Shown: in pieces, positions 27,193 through 35,492 of the stretch | Numbering within the stretch: the first letter of the stretch is position 1 | Layout: each line of letters opens with the position of its first letter | Assembly: GCF_023283535.1 (NCBI RefSeq) | Contig: NZ_JAKILT010000048.1 | Span: 1 to 44,047, forward strand | Source of the DNA: Shewanella sairae | GTDB lineage: Bacteria; Pseudomonadota; Gammaproteobacteria; Enterobacterales; Shewanellaceae | Direction of reading: 5' to 3' | Length of the DNA: 44,047 nt | Position numbers and translations under genes: made by a program | Notes under the pieces: model-generated | What the model saw: the letters and a program-made list of their open reading frames with translations, nothing else | Database searches by the model: none | Told to the model about the DNA's origin: nothing

Positions 27193-28785
27193 TTATTTCT
27201 CTGCAACGTCATCAAACTTGTGGTTTGATAGGAATTTCTTTAGACCGAACATACATAGCATGAGTACGATTACAAATGGTGCTGCAGTTAGGGTTACCGC
27301 TGTTTTCAATGTGTCTAGCGACGCATTGATATATAGCATTGCTAGCGGTAATAGACTTAGCATAATGCACCAGAACACGCGTAGTTCACGGCTTGGATCT
27401 TGACCTTGCTTAAGGTTCTTAGTACTTACCGCCGCTACAGTAAACGCAGTCGCATCTAAGTGAGAAGCTAGGAACAACATCATTAGTACGAAGTAGAATA
27501 CTGACAAGATGGTACCAAATGGCAGGTTAGCAATTAGCTGAGCCACTGCGATGTCGCCATTAGCACTGTTTAGTAGTGCTGGAGCATTGATAACACCATC
27601 AACCATAGCGTCAACAGAGTAACCTGTTAGTGCGCCGAAGAAGAACCAACATCCCGCACAACCACCGGCAATCAGACCTAAAACTACTTGACGGATAGTA
27701 CGACCCTTAGAGATACGGGTAACGAAGATTGCTACCGCTGGAGTGTAAGTGAACCAGTATAACCAGTAGAACACAGTCCAGTCTTTGTTGAAGGTGCCGC
27801 CATTGGTCGCGTCAGTGAATAGGCTCATCTCAACGAAGTTAGTCAGAGTCAGACCTAGTGAGTTAACAAAGAAGTCAACGATAAAACCAGTGTCACCTAG
27901 AACCAATACAATCACAGCAAACACAAAACACATGCCACAAGCTGCGTGAGCAATTTTTTGTAGGCCTTCAGCAATACCAATGTAAGAGCTTAAGGTAAAT
28001 GTCAGAGTAATTAGTGGTAATAGAATCGTCTTCATCGCGAAGGTGTTTTCCATGCCAAACAGCTCAGCAAAACCAGTTGATACTGTGTTTACCGTAACTG
28101 TAGTGGTTAGGATAAGACCGCCAAACGTTGCGAATAGGAAAATAAGATCTAGCGTGCGACCCATAATACGGCTAGCCGTGCTGTCTTCTTTCATGCCAAG
28201 GATAGAGACCATTAGCGATGATAGGTTAAGACCTTTAGCGCGGTTTACGTGGAAGTGGTACGCCATTGCGATAGACGCAAGACCGTAGATAGCCCAAGGG
28301 GTAATCCCCCAGTGGAACATCACGTAAGACAAGCTAGTACGTAGCGCTTCGTTGCTCTGGCCTTCAATGTTTAGACCAATACCATTGTAGTAGTAAGCCC
28401 ACTCCATAAACGCCCAGTACATGGTCGCCGAACCTAAACCAGCACAGATAAACATGAACAACCAGCTCATGTTGGTGTATTCAGGTGCGCCATCGCCAAG
28501 CTTAATAGTGCCGTAACGGCTGGTTGCGATGTACAACATGGTACAAACAGATGCAAAGGCAAACAGCTGAATGAAAGAACCAAAAGTATTGGTTAATGCT
28601 GCGAACGCAGTTTTACCCGCTGCTTGCACTTGATCTGGGTTAAATACCAGCATCATTACAACAGCAAATACTACTGCCAAGCTTACTGAGATCAGCAGCT
28701 TGTCGTTTTGCACTTTATCGTTTTGAACTGGGGATTGCTGGGGAGCATTTTGTTCTGCTGCCGGTGTCGCTGTTGTATCAGTCAC
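27193..28785 (-). CDS. BCCT family transporter
   Basis: This is about 530 aa from a GTG start that has AAGGA 7 nt upstream; the frame is open further, to 28839. It has twelve membrane helices. The family motif is clear (FYWLYWFTYTPAVAIF then ARIS-like VTRISKGRTIRQ). BCCT proteins carry quaternary-ammonium or sulfonium compounds such as betaine, carnitine, choline and DMSP, usually with Na+. The Trp-rich WAWWISW of BetP is WLYWFTY here, so two of its four Trp are Tyr while the main cation-binding Trp appears kept. The helix-3 region is GLGSATMYWAFMEWAYYY. It is co-transcribed with the racemase-type enzyme and probably imports its substrate. Confidence 0.9.
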   Translation of the reverse strand: MTDTTATPAAEQNAPQQSPVQNDKVQNDKLLISVSLAVVFAVVMMLVFNPDQVQAAGKTAFAALTNTFGSFIQLFAFASVCTMLYIATSRYGTIKLGDGAPEYTNMSWLFMFICAGLGSATMYWAFMEWAYYYNGIGLNIEGQSNEALRTSLSYVMFHWGITPWAIYGLASIAMAYHFHVNRAKGLNLSSLMVSILGMKEDSTASRIMGRTLDLIFLFATFGGLILTTTVTVNTVSTGFAELFGMENTFAMKTILLPLITLTFTLSSYIGIAEGLQKIAHAACGMCFVFAVIVLVLGDTGFIVDFFVNSLGLTLTNFVEMSLFTDATNGGTFNKDWTVFYWLYWFTYTPAVAIFVTRISKGRTIRQVVLGLIAGGCAGCWFFFGALTGYSVDAMVDGVINAPALLNSANGDIAVAQLIANLPFGTILSVFYFVLMMLFLASHLDATAFTVAAVSTKNLKQGQDPSRELRVFWCIMLSLLPLAMLYINASLDTLKTAVTLTAAPFVIVLMLCMFGLKKFLSNHKFDDVAEK

Positions 28786-29307
28786 GACTACATCCTTACA
28801 AAAGGTAGAAGTGCGGCTTACGTATATTAGGTAAACCACACAGGGAATTTTATTCGGGCGGATTTTGAGCGAGTTTGGCGCAGAGTGACAACAATAAAAG
28901 CTTATTTAGCTATTACCAAATGTAATAGTAAGAGCTAGGTCACGTAGGTGGTTTTACCATTGTGATGGCTTAAACATTAAACTTTCTGTAGTGATTTCTC
29001 AGTCGAGGTTGAGTCAGTGTGGTAGCTGTTAATAGCTTGTGTTGCTAACTCGGCACTTGTGTGGCCTACATCGCCTTTTTTAAGCCGCAACAGGTGATTG
29101 CCAGAGATACGGTGCTGCAAACAAAGTCGCCGAGGTTGTTGCATTAGCTGCTGTTATTAGCAAAAGAGATAGCGCTCAAAGTGGATGCTGCATCACATTT
29201 CATATAAACCAAGCCTATTTGAGCACACAAGATGGCGATTTATGGATTGAAAAATAGCAAAAAACAATTAAATTGTAGGATTGTCTGACAATTTATCGCT
29301 AGTAAGA
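28786..29307. other. Divergent regulatory region of the BCCT and UxaA-like operons
   Basis: This is about 520 bp between divergent start codons. It contains the twin palindromes at 29264-29292 (listed separately), and TAGCTGTTAAT near 29023, which recurs near 30857 before the LysR gene. No RNA gene or transposon end is seen. Confidence 0.55.
29264..29292. promoter_or_regulatory. Two tandem 13-bp palindromes, candidate regulator operators
   Basis: ACAATT-A-AATTGT (29264-29276) and ATTGTC-T-GACAAT (29280-29292) are both perfect palindromes with centres 16 bp apart and share ATTGT half-sites. The second resembles operators of FCD-type GntR repressors (TTGTCTGACAA-like). It ends 15 bp before the preferred ATG of the UxaA-like small subunit. 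The FCD-type regulator at 31916-32578 is the natural candidate to bind it. Confidence 0.55.
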
Positions 29308-29643
29308 ATGAAAAAAGCCATCCAGCTCGACCCTAACGACAATGTAGCCACGCTACTTGTTGATGCCGTTAAAGGCGATGAGATAGAAATTATCTCTGCC
29401 AACAACCAAGTCATTGATGTTGTTACCTGCCTACAAGCCATTACTTTTGGTAATAAAGTGGCGTTAACTGATATTGCCGACCAGCAGCTTATTACTAAAG
29501 CGGGTTACCCAGTAGGTGTGGCGATTATGGCGATCCCTCGCGGCGAATTAGCCCATGTGCAAAATGTGCGTAGCCAACGATTAGATATTCCTGACAACAT
29601 CATTGAAGAAATTATTAAACAGATGGGCATTGAGCAAGCATGA
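29308..29643 (+). CDS. UxaA/SuyA-like small subunit (SAF domain)
   Basis: This 111-aa SAF-domain protein corresponds to the N-terminal domain of UxaA (D-altronate dehydratase) or the small subunit of sulfolactate sulfo-lyase (SuyA). A conserved-looking GELAHVQNV stands where relatives have GEHVHTHN-like sequence. The frame extends upstream to a TTG at 29281, but that codon lies inside a palindrome and has no ribosome site; ATG 29308 is preferred. The stop overlaps the next start as ATGA. Function as a beta-eliminating lyase or dehydratase is inferred from the family. Confidence 0.82.
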   Translation: MKKAIQLDPNDNVATLLVDAVKGDEIEIISANNQVIDVVTCLQAITFGNKVALTDIADQQLITKAGYPVGVAIMAIPRGELAHVQNVRSQRLDIPDNIIEEIIKQMGIEQA

Positions 29644-30821
29644 TGAACACATTTATGGGCTTTGGCCGCGCAGACGGCACAGTAGGTATTCGTAATCATG
29701 TATTGATTATGGCGGTAGATGAATGTTGCGACGGCATAGCTCGCGCCATTGCCGACAGCATTGATAATGGCATTGTGGTCACCAACTACAACACCTGTAT
29801 GTATGGTGGTAACGAAGAGATGATCAACACCATGGTACATACGGGCAATAACCCCAATGTTGCCGGTGTACTGGTGCTAGCTATGGGCTGTGGCAGTATC
29901 GATCCTGAAATCGTCTCCGCGCCTATTCGCGCTAGCGGTCGCCCAGCGTTTTCATTGGTGTGCATCAAGCAGCAAGGCACACGTGCGACCATTAACCAAG
30001 GTAAAGCATTAGCGCAAGAGTTACAGCAAGCGGCTAATGCCGCGCCGCGAATAGAAACGCCGATTTCTAAGCTAGTGGTTGGGGTAAAATGTGGTGGCTC
30101 TGATACCAGTTCTGGTATTGCCTCAAACCCAAGTGTTGGCCGCGCGGTTGATACCTTAGTGGATTTAGGCGCAACCGCGATTGCCGGTGAGCTGATTGAG
30201 CTTGTGGGCTGCGAAACTATTTTACGTCAGCGCGCGGTAACACCTGAAGTCGCTGACAAGCTAGAGCGTTTAATCCATGAAGAAGAAGCGCGCTGGCACG
30301 TAGACGGTGCAGAAGTAGAAACCATGAGTATTGGTAACAGTGTTGGCGGCTTAACGACGTTAGAAGAGAAGTCTTTTGGTGCACTGAGCAAAACCGGCAC
30401 TCGCCCAATCCAAGGTGTGTTGCAGATAAACCATTTGGTGCATGAAAAACCAACCACGGCTGGTTTCTACCTATCAGAAGCCACACACTTGTGTGGTAGT
30501 GCAGGTATGCACTTTGCGGCATTGGGCGCCCATCTGATTTTATGGACAACCGGTGGTGCTGGTTTCAATAACCCTATCGTGCCAGTGATCCGTGTGAGCG
30601 GTAACCAATATTTACTAAATGAAGATATAGATATTGACGCTTCTGGTATCATGCGCGCCGAAGAAGGTGTAGAAAGTGTTGCAGAGCGCATCGTCGCCAA
30701 AGTTGGCTGTGTTGCCCAAGGGCAGCAGACCAATATTGAAGAGATTGGTTACAGCTATTGCAGCTTGTACCAAAAAGACCAACGCTTAGAAACGGTATTA
30801 CGTTTTAAGCCTGGCTGCTAA
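29640..30821 (+). CDS. UxaA/SuyB-like large subunit, aldonate dehydratase/sulfo-lyase family
   Basis: This 393-aa protein corresponds to the main domain of UxaA/GarD. Its start matches the family (GFGRADGTVGIRNHVLIMAV), and the catalytic-metal region GVKCGGSDTSSGIASNPSVG is present. Other Cys (ECCDG, NTCMYGG, MGCGS, HLCGS) could bind Fe or stabilise it. Known relatives remove water from D-altronate or galactarate, or sulfite from 3-sulfolactate. The split into separate small and large genes matches SuyA/SuyB, but no sulfonate transport or sulfite-handling gene lies nearby, so the substrate is open. It overlaps the small-subunit gene by 4 bp. Confidence 0.85.
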   Translation: MMNTFMGFGRADGTVGIRNHVLIMAVDECCDGIARAIADSIDNGIVVTNYNTCMYGGNEEMINTMVHTGNNPNVAGVLVLAMGCGSIDPEIVSAPIRASGRPAFSLVCIKQQGTRATINQGKALAQELQQAANAAPRIETPISKLVVGVKCGGSDTSSGIASNPSVGRAVDTLVDLGATAIAGELIELVGCETILRQRAVTPEVADKLERLIHEEEARWHVDGAEVETMSIGNSVGGLTTLEEKSFGALSKTGTRPIQGVLQINHLVHEKPTTAGFYLSEATHLCGSAGMHFAALGAHLILWTTGGAGFNNPIVPVIRVSGNQYLLNEDIDIDASGIMRAEEGVESVAERIVAKVGCVAQGQQTNIEEIGYSYCSLYQKDQRLETVLRFKPGC

Positions 30822-30927
30822 TCAGTTTTAACGTATTAGCAGTTAATAATTGTTAGCTGTTAATCGTTAATAGTGCAATGCCCTTATCCTACAACGTTGC
30901 GGTAGGGGCTTACCATCGCAGGATGTT

Positions 30928-31833
30928 ATGAATACAACTCAAGTTAGTTCAGCAAGTGCCCGCTTACCGCAGTTATCTTGGTTTATGGCATTTAAAGCGG
31001 TGGCAGATAAGCAAAGCTTTACCGAGGCTAGCCGCGAACTGTGCCTAACTCAGTCAGCCATTAGCCAACAAGTGGCTAAACTTGAGGCAGTGCTGCGGAC
31101 TAAGTTGTTTTATCGTGGTGGCAGGCAAATTCAATTAACCGAAGATGGTAAGCGATTACTGTTACAGATCAATCAACCGATCCAAGAGTTAATGGGCGTG
31201 GTTGACGGTTTCCATAATGATGCCGAGCACTACACGCTGCACATTGAGATGGAGCCAGTGTTTAGCCGCCAAGTGATCAGTAAATTACTGCCTAAGTTCT
31301 TGGCTCAGTACCCTAAGTTATTAGTCGGGCAGATGCTGACCACTAATCACTTTGACTTTTTACCGCAAACTGAGCTCGCTATTAAGTGGGGCGACGGTGA
31401 ATGGGAAGGTTTTGATTCGCAGTTTTTGTGTAGTCTAGATTACGTGCCGGTGTGCTCGCCAGAGTACCTCAAGCGCAAACCGCTTACCAAGCCAGCAGAC
31501 TTAGCCGATGCCAGTATTATTCATGACCGAGACAACTTCGACTGGCGCTATTGGCTAAATTATTATCCAGTGGCCAAGCTAGAGCTGCAAAAGTGCCACT
31601 ACGCCAGTGAAAGCCAAGTGGTGATGTCGCTGGCCATGAGTGGCTTAGGTGTGGCAGTGTGTGCCCATCAGCAGATCCAAGAAGAGCTTGCCGATGGTCG
31701 TTTGGTGATGCCGTTTCCTGAGTTAAAAGTGCGCCATCAGCGGGCATATTATATTTTGACTCGTAAAAATAAGCCGTTATCGCCACAAGCCCATAGCTTT
31801 ATCCAGTTTGTTCACCAAGCCATGCTGGAGTAG
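30928..31833 (+). CDS. LysR family transcriptional regulator (GcvA-like)
   Basis: This 301-aa regulator has a winged helix-turn-helix at about 14-75 (SFTEASRELCLTQSAISQQVAKLEA) and a LysR substrate-binding domain from about 95. The order of conserved features resembles GcvA/AmpR. It is the third gene of a plus-strand run after the UxaA-like pair and has AGGATG just before its ATG. It probably senses a substrate or intermediate of this locus. Confidence 0.93.
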   Translation: MNTTQVSSASARLPQLSWFMAFKAVADKQSFTEASRELCLTQSAISQQVAKLEAVLRTKLFYRGGRQIQLTEDGKRLLLQINQPIQELMGVVDGFHNDAEHYTLHIEMEPVFSRQVISKLLPKFLAQYPKLLVGQMLTTNHFDFLPQTELAIKWGDGEWEGFDSQFLCSLDYVPVCSPEYLKRKPLTKPADLADASIIHDRDNFDWRYWLNYYPVAKLELQKCHYASESQVVMSLAMSGLGVAVCAHQQIQEELADGRLVMPFPELKVRHQRAYYILTRKNKPLSPQAHSFIQFVHQAMLE

Positions 31834-31915
31834 CTTCGACATTAGTCGAGTTTATTTCGCTTGTTTGGTTACTTAACATGATACCTACGCACTATTTGAG
31901 CCATCAGTAAACGAT

Positions 31916-32578
31916 ATGAAAATCATTAAAGAAAGTTTGGAGTCGCAAGCCATCCGTTATCTGCGCACGCATATATTGGAAGGCCATATCAAACTCGGCG
32001 AAAAGCTGGTGGAAAGCGCGTTAGCCAAGCAGCTAGAGCTGTCGCGCAGCACAGTGCGTATGGCGCTGAACTCGCTAGTCAATGAGGGCTTAGTCATTCA
32101 AAAGCCCTATTCAGGCTGGCAAGTGGTTGAGATAAATGAGCAAGACTTATGGGAGCTGTATCATTTACGTGTTGCGTTAGAAGGCGAAGCCGCTGCGATG
32201 GCAGCCAAGTGGGCCTGCAGCGACGATAAACGCCGCTTAGCGGATTTCTTTCAAGAGTATCAACTGTTGTGTTTACAGCACAGTGACGACACCCGCCGCA
32301 TCAGTGTGATGGACTGGCAGTTACATCAGCTGATCATTGAGATCTGTGGCAGTGAACGCATGCTCAATCAATATAAGCAGATCTTATATCCACTGCAGGC
32401 CTACATTGCCATTACTCACCAAGATTACGACTTGTCGGATAGTGCCTCAAGCCATCAGGCATTAGTGCAAGCTATCTGTGCCGGCGACGCCGAAACCGCC
32501 GCCGAGCAAGCAAGAGCTAATATCACCCCGATGTTCCGTACTGATTTAGCGAAAAGTGATTTAGTAAAAACGGATTAA
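31916..32578 (+). CDS. FadR-type GntR regulator with FCD domain
   Basis: This is 220 aa. The GntR winged helix is at about 8-68 (LAKQLELSRSTVRMALNSLVNEGLVI) and an FCD ligand-binding domain follows (DLWELYHLRVALEGEAA; MDWQLHQLIIEICGSERM; SSHQALVQAICAGDAETA). FCD regulators usually bind carboxylic acids or sugar acids through a metal and release short palindromic operators such as those at 29264-29292. Two regulators of different families at one small locus suggests that pathway induction depends on two signals. Confidence 0.92.
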   Translation: MKIIKESLESQAIRYLRTHILEGHIKLGEKLVESALAKQLELSRSTVRMALNSLVNEGLVIQKPYSGWQVVEINEQDLWELYHLRVALEGEAAAMAAKWACSDDKRRLADFFQEYQLLCLQHSDDTRRISVMDWQLHQLIIEICGSERMLNQYKQILYPLQAYIAITHQDYDLSDSASSHQALVQAICAGDAETAAEQARANITPMFRTDLAKSDLVKTD

Positions 32579-32597
32579 TTACTCTCGTTTTTTAACG

Positions 32598-32650
32598 TTA
32601 CACGCAACAGCATGTAAATTAAGTTGTAACGGTTATAGCGTGTAAAACAA
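32598..32650. repeat. Dispersed copy of the hip-operator-like palindrome
   Basis: TTACACGC-AACA-GCATGTAA (32598-32617) is a near-palindrome of the same 8+4+8 form as TACACGC-TATA-GCGTGTA before hipB. A half-site TATAGCGTGTAAAAC follows 28 bp later, with the same 28-bp pitch as the hip array. It lies between two convergent genes with no promoter evident. Confidence 0.6.
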
Positions 32651-32652
32651 AA

Positions 32653-32685
32653 CAGGCCCATATGACGTTACGCCATATGGGCCTG
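32653..32685 (-). terminator. Rho-independent terminator after nupC
   Basis: The stem CAGGCCCATATG / CATATGGGCCTG has a 9-nt loop and is followed on the minus strand by TTTTGTTTT. It can also stop read-through from the GntR gene on the plus strand. Confidence 0.8.
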
Positions 32686-32724
32686 CTGGCTAACTAGCTA
32701 CTAATGCTGTGAACAATGAGCCGA

Positions 32725-33993
32725 TTAAACAAAGCTCATAAACAAACCGGCAATGGTTGCCGCCATTAGGTTAGACAAGATACCCGCGAATAATGCTTTC
32801 AAACCTAGTGATGCAATCTCAGAGCGGCGCTCTGGCACTAAACCGCCAATACCGGCAATTGCAATCGCAACAGTACCAAGGTTAGCAAAGCCACACAGTG
32901 CGAATGATAAAATCACTTGGGTGCGCTCAGACATCGGCATACCCGTTGCTTCAACAATCGCATCACCGCTTAGGTATGGTGCTAGGTTGATATAAGCAAA
33001 GAACTCGTTAATCACAATCTTCTGGCCGATGAACGAACCTGCAAGTAGCGCTTCATCCCATGCCACCCCCATCAACCAAGCGATAGGGGCAAACACATAA
33101 CCTAAAATTAGCTGCAAGGTTAGGCCGTCAAAACCAAACCAATTACCAATACCACCTAACATGCCATTCATTAGTGCCACTAAGCTGACAAAGGCAAATA
33201 GCATAGCGCCCACTGCCATAGCTAACGACAGGCCATTCATGGTGCCCGTTGTTGCCGCATCAATAATGTTGGCTGGTGGATTTTCCTCAACAACTGTTAG
33301 ATCTTGGTCGTTTACTTTATCAGTTTGCGGAATTAATAACTTAGCAAACAGTAAACCACCTGGCGCCGCCATAAATGAGGCTGCTAACAGGTATTCCATC
33401 TTAATGCCTAGCTGGGCATAACCCGCTAGCATGGTGCCAGCAATCGAGGCTAAACCACCACACATTACTGCAAACAATTCTGCGCGGCTCATCTTAGGAA
33501 TATAAGGCTTAATCAGCAGCGGCGCTTCGGTCACACCTAAGAAGATGTTAGCGCTAGCAGACATAGACTCTGCTTTGCTGGTATTAAGGATTTTTTGCAG
33601 CGCACCGCCCACGATGCGAACTACCCATTGCATAATGCCTAGGTAATATAGCACTGCTGAAATTGCCGAGAAAAACACGATAATCGGTAGCACTTTAAAG
33701 GCGATAACAAAGCCGCCTGGGCCAAACAGCTCATACATCTTATCGCTTACAAGGCCGCCAAACATAAACGACATGCCTTCGTTGCTGTAACCAATCACGG
33801 TCGAAACCGCTTCTGCCATATTAAAGATAACGGCCTGGCCGAACGATGAATAGATGACAAACGCACCCATGATTAACTGCAGTAAAAACGCCAAACCAAC
33901 CGTGCGGTAGTTAATGGCTTTACGGTTTTCAGAGGCCAAAAAAGCCACGACAAGAATGGTGATGATGCCAACAATACTGATTAAAATTTGCAT
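32725..33993 (-). CDS. nupC: NupC-type concentrative nucleoside transporter
   Basis: This 422-aa membrane protein of the CNT family has about ten hydrophobic segments. Typical stretches are FVFGGLVSDKMYELFGPGG-like (FMFGGLVSDKMYELFGPGG), NIFLGVTEAPLLIKPYIPKM and ALCGFANLGTVAIAIAGIGG. It brings nucleosides in with H+ or Na+. An MTAN-like gene lies 207 bp upstream on the same strand, so import and N-glycosidic cleavage may be linked. Confidence 0.93.
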   Translation of the reverse strand: MQILISIVGIITILVVAFLASENRKAINYRTVGLAFLLQLIMGAFVIYSSFGQAVIFNMAEAVSTVIGYSNEGMSFMFGGLVSDKMYELFGPGGFVIAFKVLPIIVFFSAISAVLYYLGIMQWVVRIVGGALQKILNTSKAESMSASANIFLGVTEAPLLIKPYIPKMSRAELFAVMCGGLASIAGTMLAGYAQLGIKMEYLLAASFMAAPGGLLFAKLLIPQTDKVNDQDLTVVEENPPANIIDAATTGTMNGLSLAMAVGAMLFAFVSLVALMNGMLGGIGNWFGFDGLTLQLILGYVFAPIAWLMGVAWDEALLAGSFIGQKIVINEFFAYINLAPYLSGDAIVEATGMPMSERTQVILSFALCGFANLGTVAIAIAGIGGLVPERRSEIASLGLKALFAGILSNLMAATIAGLFMSFV

Positions 33994-34139
33994 TGAATTT
34001 GTCTATTACTATCTAAGTTGATGTAAAGGGGAGGCTAATGTTCTCCCCGATTTTTAGAGCAATGTTTAAAGCATTCTTTAAAGCATTTTTTATAACAATG
34101 AAGCGTTAAATTAGCGTTTTAAAAGCGAGCGAAAGCGGG

Positions 34140-34162
34140 CGGGAATAGCATTGTTATTCCCG
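34140..34162. repeat. Hairpin after the MTAN-like gene
   Basis: CGGGAATA / TATTCCCG with a 7-nt loop lies 39 bp past the MTAN-like stop. It lacks a U-run on that strand, so it may be a weak terminator or allow partial read-through into nupC. Confidence 0.5.
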
Positions 34163-34200
34163 TCATTCATCTTGTTGATTAGATGTTTTTTTAACTGGCT

Positions 34201-35040
34201 TTAAAAGGTCTTAATTAATGCTTTGATGACATCAAGCACATAAACCTGACAATCAATCGCCGTTTGCGGCTCAAAGTCTTGCTTATGTTGGTCGGTATTA
34301 GACAGCACGCGAATACTCACAAAAGGCAGTTTGTAAGCTTCGGCAACTTGCGCAGCCGCAGAGGTTTCCATCTCTTCAACTGAAGTGCCCATGGTCTCGT
34401 GGAACCAGTTAATGCGGTCAACTTCGCGGTTCCATTCATCACAGCTACCAATTCTACCCACGACCACTTTGCCGTGGGTGTAGCTGCTTGCTTGCGACAG
34501 GGCGATTTCAACAAGTTTTGGGTCGGCTTTAAAGTGATTGTGCTCAACCACCACACCGTTTTCACGTAGGTACATTGGCATATCGAAGTTCTGCCAAGTA
34601 GTTGGGTGGATGCCTTGGCCTTTTTCCACGAACTCAATCTTGTAAGCGCCCATGTTAAAGCTGGTTTCACCAATGACGATGTCAGAGCGATAAAGCTTAG
34701 GATCGTGGCCACCAGAGGTGCCCTGATTGATGATCACTTTTGGCTGGTAATGCACAATGCCCAAAGTGGTAGAGGCGGCGGCGTTAGCCAAACCAATCTC
34801 GGTACGCGATACTACAACTGGGTAGCCATCTAATAGGCCTTGCCAGAACGTCCACGCACCAAATGTTTGTTGTTTTACATCACTAAGGGCGGCAACAAGC
34901 GTTTCGACTTCAACGTCCATCGCGCCTTGAACTAAGATAGGATTTAGCATTTTTGAGGGTAACTTTTCATTGTGTGACTGTTCAGAGTTTACGTGTTCAG
35001 GGTCTAACTTTTCAGCTGTTGGCTGCTCGCAAGTTGGCAT
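34201..35040 (-). CDS. MTA/SAH nucleosidase-like protein with altered catalytic Asp
   Basis: This is 279 aa, longer than typical MTAN (about 230) because of about 30 polar N-terminal residues. The phosphorylase/nucleosidase core is clear: AMDVEVETLV, EIGLANAAASTTLGI, IINQGTSGGHD, and EEMETSAAAQVA with the substrate Glu near 225. Where MTAN has the proton-donating Asp in RAISDVADQ, this protein has RVLSNTDQ with Asn248. Asp-to-Asn at this site is known to disable E. coli MTAN, while purine nucleoside phosphorylases of the trimeric class use Asn to bind 6-oxopurines. It may therefore cleave inosine or guanosine rather than MTA. Neither candidate start has a good ribosome site. Confidence 0.82.
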   Translation of the reverse strand: MPTCEQPTAEKLDPEHVNSEQSHNEKLPSKMLNPILVQGAMDVEVETLVAALSDVKQQTFGAWTFWQGLLDGYPVVVSRTEIGLANAAASTTLGIVHYQPKVIINQGTSGGHDPKLYRSDIVIGETSFNMGAYKIEFVEKGQGIHPTTWQNFDMPMYLRENGVVVEHNHFKADPKLVEIALSQASSYTHGKVVVGRIGSCDEWNREVDRINWFHETMGTSVEEMETSAAAQVAEAYKLPFVSIRVLSNTDQHKQDFEPQTAIDCQVYVLDVIKALIKTF

Positions 35041-35492
35041 GACAAATAACTTCGAATGGAAAGTGCGCGGATGGTAGCAACGAGATTTAGGCTAAACAAC
35101 GAAATGAAAAGTAAAATACTTGTTGCGGTTTCGGTGGCCTAAAAAGTGCTCAGTTTTTAGCTTTTGTAGCTAAATTCATGCAGCTGTAACCACTTATTTT
35201 GTAAGGATATTTCAAAAGGCGTTTATTTGTTGAGCGCGTCGCGTTTGGCAATGATTTTAAATTAGAAAACAGTGTTTAAAAAAACAGGCTAGTTAGTGGG
35301 GCGAATTAGAGCTGAGTAGGACAGAGTTGGCGGTGGAAAGTGAGGAATCCGCGGCTTGAAGGGGCTCTGAAATTGTCAAAAAAGGAGGCTTTCGCTTGCT
35401 AAGATGAGCGAGTGGCGCACTTCTACTTTGAGAAAGGGCCACTCATTTTATCATTGGGAATAGGCTGGTGGTGTGTTTAGCAAAGCTACCTA
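35041..35492. other. Intergenic region at the left edge of the accessory patch
   Basis: This 452-bp AT-rich stretch has no recognisable gene. An inverted repeat GAGTGGC / GCCACTC (35410-35444) lies after the helicase stop and could fold with a 21-nt loop. No transposase remnant or further yicC fragment was found by eye. Confidence 0.5.

Noticed and set aside
29281..29307. TTG start for the UxaA-like small subunit
   Set aside because: It lies inside a perfect palindrome, AGGA is only 1 nt away, and ATG 29308 gives the expected SAF-domain start.
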